Assembly (NCBI RefSeq): GCF_010729665.1
Contig: NZ_AP022610.1
Location: 186,001 to 250,000 of the forward strand
Length of the DNA stretch: 64,000 bases
Source: Mycolicibacterium madagascariense
GTDB taxonomy: Bacteria; Actinomycetota; Actinomycetes; Mycobacteriales; Mycobacteriaceae
Direction of reading: 5' to 3'
Within the stretch, counting starts at the first letter, position 1; the number at the start of each line of letters is the position of its first letter. The translations under genes and the position numbers were made by a program. Shown here piece after piece: positions 52,238 to 60,089 of this stretch. The notes under the pieces are model-generated. The model was not told the DNA's origin. It saw only the letters and a program-made list of their open reading frames with translations, and ran no database searches.

Positions 52238-52603
52238 CTAACGAGGCATGGGCACCACGGGTCGCGGATGCCTGCCAAGCACTACGCCGAGCACGACCAT
52301 GAGCAGCGCGAAGGCGAGATGCAGCCAATTGCCCGGCGTGTTGGCGAAGGCCGAGTGAGCCGACGGTTCCCGCCCCATCGCGAGGAACGCGACGACGTAG
52401 ACGGCGCTCCCCCAGACGAGGTACGTACGGGCGCTCTCGTGCCCGCGTGACCACCATCCCCCGGCCAGGCCCATGGCCACCTGCGCGACGTCGAACCCCA
52501 CCGGCGCGCCCAGCACCAGACCCGTCACCCCCGCTGCGACGAGCATCGAACTGATTGCGACACTGGCCTTTTGGAGTCGGGACGCCGAACGCGGCGTCGG
52601 CAT
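52238..52603 (-). CDS. DUF4383-like small membrane protein
   Basis: The 121-residue protein (ATG 52603) has four short hydrophobic segments: ISSMLVAAGVTGLVLGAP, VAQVAMGLAGGWWSRGH, YLVWGSAVYVVAFLAMG and NWLHLAFALLMVVLGVVLG. The NTPGNWLHLAFAL pattern is as in DUF4383 proteins, whose function is unknown. The frame is open further upstream, but that part is Arg/Pro-rich and lacks support. Confidence 0.65.
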   Translation of the reverse strand: MPTPRSASRLQKASVAISSMLVAAGVTGLVLGAPVGFDVAQVAMGLAGGWWSRGHESARTYLVWGSAVYVVAFLAMGREPSAHSAFANTPGNWLHLAFALLMVVLGVVLGRHPRPVVPMPR

Positions 52604-52719
52604 GGGATGAGTGGGCGGCACGGCATTCGCCTTCGTCGATCTGGGGTGCGCCGTCGGGTCTGGGCAGCGGACGCGCGCGGCGACCCTGGGCACGTACCCC
52701 GCCGTACACCGCACAAACG

Positions 52720-53529
52720 CTAGGGCGGCGGCCCGAGCCGACCCGGTTGGCAGTTCGGGCACCACCAGGTGCGTCGCCGTTCGGGGTCGTTGGGGATCTC
52801 GGCGACCACGAGCACCGTCGTTCCGCAGCGCAGGCACGGTCGGCCCGCTCGGCCGGCCACCCAGTGCTGCTCACCCTTTCGACGACGACCGGTCGTCACC
52901 TGCATCGCGCCGGGGACGGTGGCCGAGTGCCGCAGCGCGCGGGCGCCGAGTCGCAGCAGGCCGGGAAGGTCCACGTCGCGCACCGGCGTCCACGGGTCGT
53001 GTCCGCGCAGGAAGCACAATTCGTTCGCCCACAGGTTGCCGAAACCGGCGACGCACCGCTGGTCCAGCAGCGCGGCGACGAGGGCCCGGTCGGGGTCGGC
53101 CGCCAGTCGCCGGACGGCTTCGGCTTCGTCCCAGTCCGCGCGCAGCGGATCGGGACCGAGATGCCCGACCACCTCGGCTTCGTCGCGCGTCCGCAGCAGA
53201 TGCACCACCGGCAGCGTGATCCCGTAGGCGGCAGGACCGTCGGTGCGCAGCACGACGCGGACGTCGGGCATCACGTCCCGCGGCAACCAGCGCCCGGCGG
53301 CCGAGACCGTCCACGATCCCGACATCTTCAGATGGGTGTGCAGTGTGAGACCCCCGGAGAGCCGGGTCAGCAGATGCTTGCCGTGGGTGACGTGTTCGGA
53401 CACGGTGTGCCCCGCCAGGTCGGCCGTGGCGTGCGCGGGCACGCGTAGCTCGCCCCTGACGAGTTCGCGCCCGCGCAGCGCGCCGTCCAGCCGCCGGGCC
53501 AACGCGAAGACGGTGTCACCCTCGGGCAC
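52720..53529 (-). CDS. nei: Fpg/Nei-family DNA glycosylase (endonuclease VIII, Nei1-like)
   Basis: The 269-residue product starts MPEGDTVFALARRLDGALRG (GTG 53529): Pro2 and Glu3 are the catalytic residues after removal of Met. The helix-two-turn-helix (RCVAGFGNLWANELCFLRGH) and a C-terminal zinc finger (CLRCGTTVLV ... RRTWWCPNCQ) are present. It closely resembles mycobacterial Nei1 and should excise oxidised pyrimidines in base excision repair. A 25-codon mini-ORF ends one base before its start. Confidence 0.88.
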   Translation of the reverse strand: MPEGDTVFALARRLDGALRGRELVRGELRVPAHATADLAGHTVSEHVTHGKHLLTRLSGGLTLHTHLKMSGSWTVSAAGRWLPRDVMPDVRVVLRTDGPAAYGITLPVVHLLRTRDEAEVVGHLGPDPLRADWDEAEAVRRLAADPDRALVAALLDQRCVAGFGNLWANELCFLRGHDPWTPVRDVDLPGLLRLGARALRHSATVPGAMQVTTGRRRKGEQHWVAGRAGRPCLRCGTTVLVVAEIPNDPERRRTWWCPNCQPGRLGPPP

Positions 53530-53530
53530 G

Positions 53531-53608
53531 TCACCGCCGCAGGATCAGCAGTTCGCCGGTGACGGCGTGCTCGGCCGGCCCCGGATCGCGTCGGACATCG
53601 CTCGGCAT
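53531..53608 (-). CDS. Possible 25-codon leader ORF before nei
   Basis: An ATG at 53608 opens MPSDVRRDPGPAEHAVTGEL, five more residues, and stops at 53531. One base separates this TGA from the nei GTG. A GTG two codons upstream is an alternative start; an in-frame stop lies just before it. Coupling by termination-reinitiation is plausible, but the frame could be non-functional. Confidence 0.3.
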   Translation of the reverse strand: MPSDVRRDPGPAEHAVTGELLILRR

Positions 53609-53671
53609 GGTCACGCGTTACCCGCGCCGGTGCGGTCACAACCGGAATGCTCGGCGCTCTAGGCTGAATGG

Positions 53672-53938
53672 GTGTCCGACGCCGAAGCCCACGCCGAAGC
53701 CCTGCGCGCCGAGTTCGCCCGACGCAGCATCGGCGCCAACGTGTCCTCCGACGACGACGCGTGGGCGTGCAACGCGTCCATCAACGACATCCCGGTCAGC
53801 GTCTACTTCGCGATCGACCGCGAGCGCGGTGACATCCACTGGCGGTCCAATACCGAGGTGCACCGCGTCACCGACTGGGACGTCACGGCCGACGATCTCG
53901 CCGAGCGGGTCATCGACACGTTCCTCAACCCCGCCTAG
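53672..53938 (+). CDS. Small hypothetical protein
   Basis: The 88-residue protein (GTG 53672) has a compact alpha/beta composition: AEALRAEFARRSIGANVSSD, then NDIPVSVYFAIDRERGDIHW and VTADDLAERVIDTFLNPA. No family is recognised. It diverges from nei; the gap of 60-140 bases between them holds both promoters. Confidence 0.55.
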   Translation: MSDAEAHAEALRAEFARRSIGANVSSDDDAWACNASINDIPVSVYFAIDRERGDIHWRSNTEVHRVTDWDVTADDLAERVIDTFLNPA

Positions 53939-53995
53939 CGACGCCTGCCGTCCGGCGGCGAGATTGAATGCCCTGGCACCGGGTAGGCGTCAGAC

Positions 53996-54382
53996 ATGGA
54001 CGATCTGACCAAGCAGTTCACCGCCGCGCTCGACGAGTTGCACCGGGAGCGAAACGTCGAACCGCTCGTCGCACTCTTCAGTGACGACGCCGTGCTGGCG
54101 AAGGCCGGCCTGCCGCACGACCAACACGGCAAGGACGGCGCACGCCAGTTCTGGCAGCAGTACCGCGACGTGTTCGACCAGATCGACGCGTCCTTCAGCC
54201 ACGTCGTCACCAGCGACGGCATCGCGTTCCTGGAATGGACGTCGCACGGGACCCTCGCCGACGGCGCGGACTTCGGCTACGACGGGGTCAGCGTCCTGCA
54301 GGCCGGCGGCGACACCATCGACGGCTTCCGCACCTACTACGACACGGCCGCGTTCCTCGACAAGCAGAGCACCGTCGGATAG
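53996..54382 (+). CDS. SnoaL-like/NTF2-fold protein
   Basis: The 128-residue protein has the cone-fold pattern FTAALDELHRERNVEPLVAL, FSDDAVLAKAGLPHDQHGKD and AFLEWTSHGTLADGADFGYD with VSVLQAGGDTIDGFRTYYDT at the end. SnoaL-like proteins act as isomerases, hydratases or ligand-binding proteins. The substrate is unknown. Confidence 0.78.
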   Translation: MDDLTKQFTAALDELHRERNVEPLVALFSDDAVLAKAGLPHDQHGKDGARQFWQQYRDVFDQIDASFSHVVTSDGIAFLEWTSHGTLADGADFGYDGVSVLQAGGDTIDGFRTYYDTAAFLDKQSTVG

Positions 54383-54393
54383 TCGGCGGCCCC

Positions 54394-54855
54394 TCAGCCG
54401 GCCGGCCGCCGATGCAGGTCATGCCAGGTCAGCCGAACGACGGTGCCGTGGCTCGAGGTCTCGACGACCGCCTCGTCGGCCAGCGCCCGCATGAGCAGCA
54501 GGCCGCGCCCCCGCATCGATCCGGTCGGGGTGGGCGGCCGCCAGCTCCCGTAGTCCTGCACCGTGACCGACAGCGCGTCCCGCGCGGAGTCGTGATGCGC
54601 CAGCAGATCCACGATTCCCGACGATCCGGGGTAGGCGTGTTCGGCCGCATTGGCCAACGCCTCGTTGACGGCGAGCAGCACGTCGTGATGCAGGGTGACG
54701 GCCGGCGGGCAGTGCCTGGCGAGCCACCCGCCGAAGTCGGCCCGCACGCGCGCGACGGTGTCCGCGTCGGCGGGGTTCTGGGCACGCCGGAACGAGTCTG
54801 CCCCGGCCCCGGCGGCAGCGGCGGCGTCCTTGGAGGCGGGGGCGAGATCGTTCAT
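54394..54855 (-). CDS. RsbW-like ATP-binding protein (anti-sigma factor type)
   Basis: From the ATG at 54855 the 153-residue protein is a stand-alone GHKL ATPase: HHDVLLAVNEALANAAEHAY (N-box), VTVQDYGSWRPP (G1 region), MRGRGLLLMRALADEAVVET. It is parallel to the protein at 12386-12871 and likely interacts with an alternative sigma factor or anti-anti-sigma partner encoded elsewhere. A palindrome (54953-54967) lies upstream. An ATG at 54891 would add a Gly/Ala-rich leader. Confidence 0.8.
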   Translation of the reverse strand: MNDLAPASKDAAAAAGAGADSFRRAQNPADADTVARVRADFGGWLARHCPPAVTLHHDVLLAVNEALANAAEHAYPGSSGIVDLLAHHDSARDALSVTVQDYGSWRPPTPTGSMRGRGLLLMRALADEAVVETSSHGTVVRLTWHDLHRRPAG

Positions 54856-54952
54856 GGTCCAGTGGGAGGTACCCGGTGCCACGCCAGCCATGCGTCACGG
54901 ATGGGTAACGGGCCGGCCGAAGTCGGCAGGCGTCCGTGTCGGTGACCAAAGC

Positions 54953-54967
54953 CGTTGTCGGACAACG
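54953..54967. promoter_or_regulatory. 15-base palindrome upstream of the RsbW-like gene
   Basis: CGTTGTCGGACAACG has perfect seven-base arms around one base. It lies between the monooxygenase stop and the RsbW-like start, about 100 bases upstream of ATG 54855, so it may be an operator for that gene. Confidence 0.45.
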
Positions 54968-55003
54968 TCTCTCGCCGCATTCACAGCCGAGCTGGGACGA
55001 AGT

Positions 55004-56560
55004 TCACAGCAGGTTCTCCGCGCGTACGTCGTGGGCGGCGAGCGCCGCGCGCACGGCGGCCGGATCGGGGCCATCGTGGCGTAGCGGGATCGCAGCCGCC
55101 ACGAATTCGTCCGGCCGGATCAGGTACATCCGGTTGGACCGCAGCCTGCCCCGGGGATCGGCCCGGTGGGCGATCGGTCCCTCGACCCACTCGGGTACGT
55201 CGGGACGCGGCACGGTGCCGGCCCCGTACGTGTGCAGCTGCCACGTCAGGGACCGCACGTCCGCGCCGTTGTCGTCCGCCGGCGGGAGCCGCCGACCGAC
55301 CGTCGGGTTGTCGGCCCAGGCGGGCGTGCCACCGCCGTCGGCATTGAACGCATAGCGGATGCGGTACTGCCCCAGCAGCCCGGTGAGCCGAGCCCCCAGC
55401 GCGGTGGACAGCAGGCGCGGAGCGACGACGGCCATGATCGCGCTGAGCCGTTTGCGGAACAGGGCGATCAGCGGGTTGCGGCGGCCGATGACGCCGAACG
55501 CGCGGTCGGTGACGTGCACCAGGTGCAGGGCCACCGGACGTCGTTCGCGCGCGTAGCGGTCGAGTGCCGCCTCGGTGACTCGACCGTGGCAGACGTCGGC
55601 CAGGAGCAGGGCCAGATTGTGCGCGTCCTGCAGGCCCGTGTTCATACCCTGCCCGCCGACCGGTGAATGGACGTGGGCGGCGTCGCCGGCGAGGAACACC
55701 GATCGCACGCGAAACGCCGACGCCACCCGGTGGTGCACGCGGTAGGTGGAGAACCACTCGACCGTTCCGACCGTCAGCCCCAGGTCGTCGTGCGCCGACG
55801 CCATGGCCTGCTCCTGGGTGACGGCGTCGTGGGGGGCCAGCGAAATCAGCCGGGTGTGCCCGTTCGGCCCGAGGGGGAACGCGACGGCGAAGGTCCTGGC
55901 GCCGAACGTCAGCGCCATCGAGGACTCGGGCACACCGCGCACGTCGCGCAGGTCCGCGACCCAGAACGTGGCGTCGTCGGTGACGCCCTCGAAGCGCAGG
56001 TCGAGTTGGCGGCGCACCGACGAGGAGGCGCCGTCGGCGCCGATGCACCACCGGGCCACGATCCGCAGCAGACCGTCGGGGCCCTCGACGAGCGCCGAGA
56101 TCCGGCCGTCGGCGTCGTCGGTGCGGTCGACCAGGTCGACGAGCCGGTGTTCCCACAGCACGTCGCTGCCCGCCTCGGTCAGGGTGCCGTAGAGCAGGCG
56201 CTCGTTGCGGCTCTGCTCGAAGATGCGCACCCCGGGAAACGCGGTGTCACCCACCTGTGCAGTGCTGATGTCGAGGCGGCCCGACGGCGCATCGCCGATC
56301 TGCATGGTGGTGGCGTCGAAGGCGTCGGCGATCACCTGCGCCGACAGACCGAGCTGGTCGTAGATCTCCATGGTGCGGGCCTGCACCGCGAGCGCCCGCG
56401 ACTCCCGCGTGGGGCCTGCCTTGTGATCGATCACGACCGCGGGCACCCCGGCCCTGCCGAGCACGACGGCGGCCATCAGTCCCGTGGGACCCGCCCCGAC
56501 GACCAGCACCTCGGTCTCGACGACGGGCAGCTCGTCGCGGCGCGCCTCGGCAGCGGTCAT
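55004..56560 (-). CDS. FAD-dependent aromatic monooxygenase (PheA/TfdB family)
   Basis: The 518-residue protein has the three classic motifs: VLVVGAGPTGLMAAVVLGRA (GxGxxG), CIGADGASSSVRRQL (DG), and FLAGDAAHVHSPVGGQGMNT (GD) with GLQDAHNLALLL. These flavoprotein hydroxylases use NAD(P)H and oxygen, typically on aromatic or polyketide-type substrates. Close to a glycosyltransferase and a polyketide synthase operon on the same strand, a tailoring role is possible but unproved. Confidence 0.87.
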   Translation of the reverse strand: MTAAEARRDELPVVETEVLVVGAGPTGLMAAVVLGRAGVPAVVIDHKAGPTRESRALAVQARTMEIYDQLGLSAQVIADAFDATTMQIGDAPSGRLDISTAQVGDTAFPGVRIFEQSRNERLLYGTLTEAGSDVLWEHRLVDLVDRTDDADGRISALVEGPDGLLRIVARWCIGADGASSSVRRQLDLRFEGVTDDATFWVADLRDVRGVPESSMALTFGARTFAVAFPLGPNGHTRLISLAPHDAVTQEQAMASAHDDLGLTVGTVEWFSTYRVHHRVASAFRVRSVFLAGDAAHVHSPVGGQGMNTGLQDAHNLALLLADVCHGRVTEAALDRYARERRPVALHLVHVTDRAFGVIGRRNPLIALFRKRLSAIMAVVAPRLLSTALGARLTGLLGQYRIRYAFNADGGGTPAWADNPTVGRRLPPADDNGADVRSLTWQLHTYGAGTVPRPDVPEWVEGPIAHRADPRGRLRSNRMYLIRPDEFVAAAIPLRHDGPDPAAVRAALAAHDVRAENLL

Positions 56561-56622
56561 GGGTGTCCCCTCTCGACGGTGTCAGCGTGCCCGAGTGCGG
56601 ACCTCGGCAGCAAGGGTTTGGG

Positions 56623-57576
56623 CTAGTCGGCGATCTCGCCGATCACCACGTCCCACTCGGCGAGGAACCTGTCGAGGCCGAAGTGCGCGACGGCGTAGTC
56701 GCGAGAAGCCTTGCCCGCCAACGCCGCCGAACCGTAGTCGACGATGAAGGCCTCGGTGGCCAGGGCCAGCGTCCGCACGTCGGCGCTGACGACGCCGGCC
56801 TCCGGCGGGATGAGCGTGCTCGCCATCGTCGATGCGAACGCCACCACCGGCAGGCCCACGTACATCGCCTGCATCAACCCGACGTCCAGCGACGTCCACC
56901 GGGCGGTGTGCACGTAGACCCGTCTGCGGGCCAGCTGGCGGAAGAGCTTCGGCCGCGCCGCGGGACCCTTGCCGCGGATGCGCGCCGCCTGGCGGAACTT
57001 CTCGGTCAGGCCCTCGGTGTCCTTGCCCCACACGTCGATCCGCGCGCGGGAGCCCAGTTCGGCGAGCAGGTCGACGCCCGTCTCGCGCACGCGGCGCAGC
57101 GGGTCGTCGATGATGGCCGCGCCCGCGGCGACGTCTCCGATGAACTGTTCCTCCGGGTCGGCCAGGCCCGGCATGATGACGGTGGTCGGGGCGGACCCGT
57201 TGTTCCACATCACCTGGTTGAAGTCCGTCGTGTGCACGATGGGAATGTCGTCGCGCCCGCCGATCGGGTGCAGGCTCTCCGCGGCGAACGGCTGCGGGGT
57301 GTGGTGCTCGACGTAGACGGCGGCCACGTCGGTGCCCGGCCGACGGTCCAGCCACCGCGCGGTCAGTTCCAGTTCGTCGGGATGCTGTAGGACGACGAGG
57401 TCGACGTCCTCGGACCGCAGGTCCGCGAGTTCGACCGTCGTGACCGCGGGTCCGTAGTCGCGCGCGGGATGGCGGCGGGGAATCAGGTAGCGGTGCGCGC
57501 CGGAGGTGAAGGACTCGGTCCACACGGGGTTGTCGTCCCACAACAAGATCGACTTGCGTACGGCCACGGACGCCAT
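56623..57576 (-). CDS. Glycosyltransferase-like protein (GT4/GT1-type C-terminal domain)
   Basis: The 317-residue protein has a Rossmann-like C-terminal half with YVHTARWTSLDVGLMQAMYV, LPVVAFASTMASTLIPPEAG and VVSADVRTLALATEAF, which resembles the donor-binding region of GT-B glycosyltransferases. The N-terminal half lacks an obvious acceptor motif. It may glycosylate a lipid or polyketide given its neighbours. A 62-base gap separates it from the monooxygenase gene downstream. Confidence 0.65.
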   Translation of the reverse strand: MASVAVRKSILLWDDNPVWTESFTSGAHRYLIPRRHPARDYGPAVTTVELADLRSEDVDLVVLQHPDELELTARWLDRRPGTDVAAVYVEHHTPQPFAAESLHPIGGRDDIPIVHTTDFNQVMWNNGSAPTTVIMPGLADPEEQFIGDVAAGAAIIDDPLRRVRETGVDLLAELGSRARIDVWGKDTEGLTEKFRQAARIRGKGPAARPKLFRQLARRRVYVHTARWTSLDVGLMQAMYVGLPVVAFASTMASTLIPPEAGVVSADVRTLALATEAFIVDYGSAALAGKASRDYAVAHFGLDRFLAEWDVVIGEIAD

Positions 57577-57655
57577 GATCGGGAATTAACCGCCCGGACG
57601 CCCGGTCAAACCCGTTTCGGGGTGCTTGCGACGACGCGCGCCGCCCCGGGTGCGG

Positions 57656-57817
57656 TCAGGGCTGACGCTGCTCGCGGAGCAACTCGCGGATGTCGGCGAG
57701 GACCTGGCGTATCGCTTGGAGTTCGTCGAGGACGGCGGCGATGTCGCGACGTTCCGCGAGATCCTGCCCTGGCGACTTGGGGCGGGGGGCGTCGGGATCG
57801 TCGACCTGATTGCTCAC
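57656..57817 (-). CDS. Small coiled-coil protein
   Basis: A GTG at 57817 opens a 53-residue frame: DDPDAPRPKSPGQDLAERRD, then IAAVLDELQAIRQVLADIRE and LLREQRQP. Heptad hydrophobics (L, I, V at a/d) indicate a coiled coil or helical hairpin. The N-terminal 18 residues are charged and disordered. No family is recognised. AGGG lies a few bases upstream of the start. Confidence 0.55.
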   Translation of the reverse strand: MSNQVDDPDAPRPKSPGQDLAERRDIAAVLDELQAIRQVLADIRELLREQRQP

Positions 57818-58148
57818 GGGAGCACCCTGCCACAGCCGCGAGGGTCGGGGCGGCGGACCCGGGGTGGTGCTGTTGGCTCAACACCGCGGTTGCCCCAGGG
57901 TCCGCCTGACGGCGAATGAACACGCAACCTCGTCGCACCCGCCGCTACTGGTTCGGGTGCCCTGCTGCGTGGGCAGGAAACGCGCCACGACGTCCCGGCC
58001 GGTTCGATTACGGACACCTCGTCGGTGTTTGCGCGCCATCTCGATCAGTTCGGCCGAAAAGGCGTAACGTGCATCACGTCGACGGTGTGCAAGTGCGGTC
58101 TCCGCGTCGGGGTCGCATCGAGGCCCGCGCACCGTGCAGGAGGGTGTG
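57818..58148. other. Divergent intergenic region
   Basis: These 331 bases between two divergent small genes contain no convincing coding frame, RNA gene or operator. Both flanking promoters must be here. Confidence 0.4.
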
Positions 58149-58376
58149 ATGACTCGAGTGCCCGTCCGAGAGGTCCCGCGTCGTCGGCGTCTCGAGCGGC
58201 AGGCGCGCCCGGCGCCGTCGTCCGCGTCCCTCGACCTGACGGGCAACCTGATCCGCGCGGCCATCGCCTCGGAGGTCGAAGCCCTTGGCGGAAGTGCGGC
58301 CGACACCCGGCGGATCGCCGACCTGGCGGCCTGCGCGCTGTGGACCGGTTCGGCGGCAACGGCATTCGGCCTCTGA
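58149..58376 (+). CDS. Small hypothetical protein
   Basis: The 75-residue protein starts MTRVPVREVPRRRRLERQAR with a basic tail and continues LTGNLIRAAIASEVEALGGS, ADTRRIADLAACALWTGSAA. The ATG at 58149 follows GGAGGG. It is probably helical. It diverges from the coiled-coil protein gene and converges with the ABC permease gene. Confidence 0.5.
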   Translation: MTRVPVREVPRRRRLERQARPAPSSASLDLTGNLIRAAIASEVEALGGSAADTRRIADLAACALWTGSAATAFGL

Positions 58377-58398
58377 CCGAACCCGCTGCGTCGGCTCG

Positions 58399-59250
58399 CT
58401 AGTCGCGGTCCGACCAGCGGAACACCCGCAGACAGCAGAGCAGCCCACCGATGCTCCAGACGGCCAGCACGAGGAACACCCGCCCGTGCTCCCAACTGCC
58501 CGCCGGCTCGAACACCACCATCTGCGGGGGCAGCAGCACCGACCGGAAGCCCTGCGCCATCCACTTGATCGGGAACACCGAACCCACGACGAGCATCCAC
58601 GTCGGCAACGACATCAGCGGTACGTAGGTGCCGGACACGAACTGCAGGGCCACCGCCGGTCCGTTGGTGATGACCGCCCCCGAGACCGCGTTGCTGGCGA
58701 CGTTGCTCACCAGAATGCCCAGCAGCGAGCAGCTCGTGATGCCGAGGACGAAGACCCACGCCAGCGTGAACCAGCCGTAGCCGTCCGCGGGCAGTCTCAG
58801 CTTGAAGACGAACACGCCGACGGCCAGGAGGATGACGGCCTCGGCGAAGCTCGCGATGGCCACCAGGGCGATCTTGCCGACGAAGTAGGACACGGCGGTC
58901 GCGGGGGTCCCGCGCAGCCGCCGCAGCGCGCCGGTGTCCCGGTCGGCCGCGATGCTGATGCCCAGATTGATGAACGACGTCGAGAGGATGCCGTAGGCGA
59001 GCATGCTGGCCGCGATGACGGCGCCGGTGCTGGTGTCGCTGTTGGGGAGTTTCGCCGAGAAGATCGACCCCAGCAGCAGGCAGATCACCGCGGGCATCGA
59101 GAACGTCAGGGCGAGCTGCTCGGGCCGCCGGTAGAACATCTTCAGTTCCGGACCGATGCGCGAGCACCCGATGCGCAGGGCGGACGGCAGCGGCGCCGGA
59201 TCGGGCCCCGCGACCCCGGCGCGGTGCCTACCGTCCTGCTCGATCGCCAT
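58399..59250 (-). CDS. ABC-2 type transporter permease
   Basis: The 283-residue protein has six hydrophobic segments typical of ABC-2 exporters (AVICLLLGSIFSAKLPNSDT, STSFINLGISIAADRDTGAL, LRRLRGTPATAVSYFVGKIA and more). The RGTP region matches the ABC-2 loop. Its ATG overlaps the stop of the ATP-binding gene by one base, giving coupled translation. It should export a lipid or polyketide product with its ATPase. The next gene upstream after the ATPase is the PKS. Confidence 0.87.
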   Translation of the reverse strand: MAIEQDGRHRAGVAGPDPAPLPSALRIGCSRIGPELKMFYRRPEQLALTFSMPAVICLLLGSIFSAKLPNSDTSTGAVIAASMLAYGILSTSFINLGISIAADRDTGALRRLRGTPATAVSYFVGKIALVAIASFAEAVILLAVGVFVFKLRLPADGYGWFTLAWVFVLGITSCSLLGILVSNVASNAVSGAVITNGPAVALQFVSGTYVPLMSLPTWMLVVGSVFPIKWMAQGFRSVLLPPQMVVFEPAGSWEHGRVFLVLAVWSIGGLLCCLRVFRWSDRD

Positions 59251-60089
59251 CAGGCGAGGCCGATTAGTTGCAGGTAGGCGTCTTCGAGGGTCGGCCGGGT
59301 GACGGTCAGCTGCGCCAGCTCCGCGCCCTCCGCCGATCGTTGCCGGATCACCGCGGTCGGCTCGGCGGTCCGCACCTCGTGGACGCCGTCAGCGTCGACC
59401 CACCGGACCGTCGCCACCGCGTTCGCGTGCGCGGTCAGACCCGACGGGGTGTCCATCGCCACCACCCGGCCCGCGGCGATCACCGCGACGCGGTCCGCCA
59501 GCGCCGCCGCCTCGTCGAGGTAGTGGGTGGTGAGCAGGATCGTCGTGCCGTCGTCGGCGAGCAGCCGGATGAGATCCCAGAACTGGTGCCTGGCCTCCGG
59601 ATCGAACCCCGTGGTCGGTTCGTCGAGGAACAGCAGCCGCGGTCGCGCGATGATGCCGAGCGCAACGTCGAGCCGCCGGCGCTGGCCCCCCGACAGCGTC
59701 CGCACCCGCGACCCGGCGGTGGCCCCGAGGCCCACCAGGTCGAGCAGCTCCCCGGGGGCGCGGGCCGTGCGGTAGCACCTGGCGAACATCCGGATGGTCT
59801 CGCTGACCGTGAGCATGCCGAAGTCGCTGGCCTCCTGCAGCACGATGCCGATCTGGGCGCGCCAGTCGCGGCCCGCCTCGGCAGGGTCCACGCCCAGTAC
59901 GCGCACCTGTCCGGCGTCACGGCGCCGGTGGCCCTCCAGGATCTCGATGGTGGTCGACTTCCCCGCCCCGTTCGGACCGAGGATGGCGACCGTCTCGCCG
60001 GCACCCACGTCGAGATCGAGGTCATGGACCGCCTGCAGGCGACCGTAGGCCTTGGACAGACCGCGGACGAGCACCGCCGGCTCGGTCAT
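59250..60089 (-). CDS. ABC transporter ATP-binding protein
   Basis: The 279-residue protein (ATG 60089) has Walker A ILGPNGAGKSTTIEILEGHR, Q-loop GIVLQEASDFGMLTV, signature LSGGQRRRLDVALGIIARPR, Walker B LLFLDEPTTGFDPEARHQFW and the H-loop His in LLTTHYLDEAAAL. The C-terminal third is the usual DrrA-like extension. Its start overlaps the PKS stop (ATGA, 60086-60089). It drives export with the adjacent permease. Confidence 0.9.
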   Translation of the reverse strand: MTEPAVLVRGLSKAYGRLQAVHDLDLDVGAGETVAILGPNGAGKSTTIEILEGHRRRDAGQVRVLGVDPAEAGRDWRAQIGIVLQEASDFGMLTVSETIRMFARCYRTARAPGELLDLVGLGATAGSRVRTLSGGQRRRLDVALGIIARPRLLFLDEPTTGFDPEARHQFWDLIRLLADDGTTILLTTHYLDEAAALADRVAVIAAGRVVAMDTPSGLTAHANAVATVRWVDADGVHEVRTAEPTAVIRQRSAEGAELAQLTVTRPTLEDAYLQLIGLA

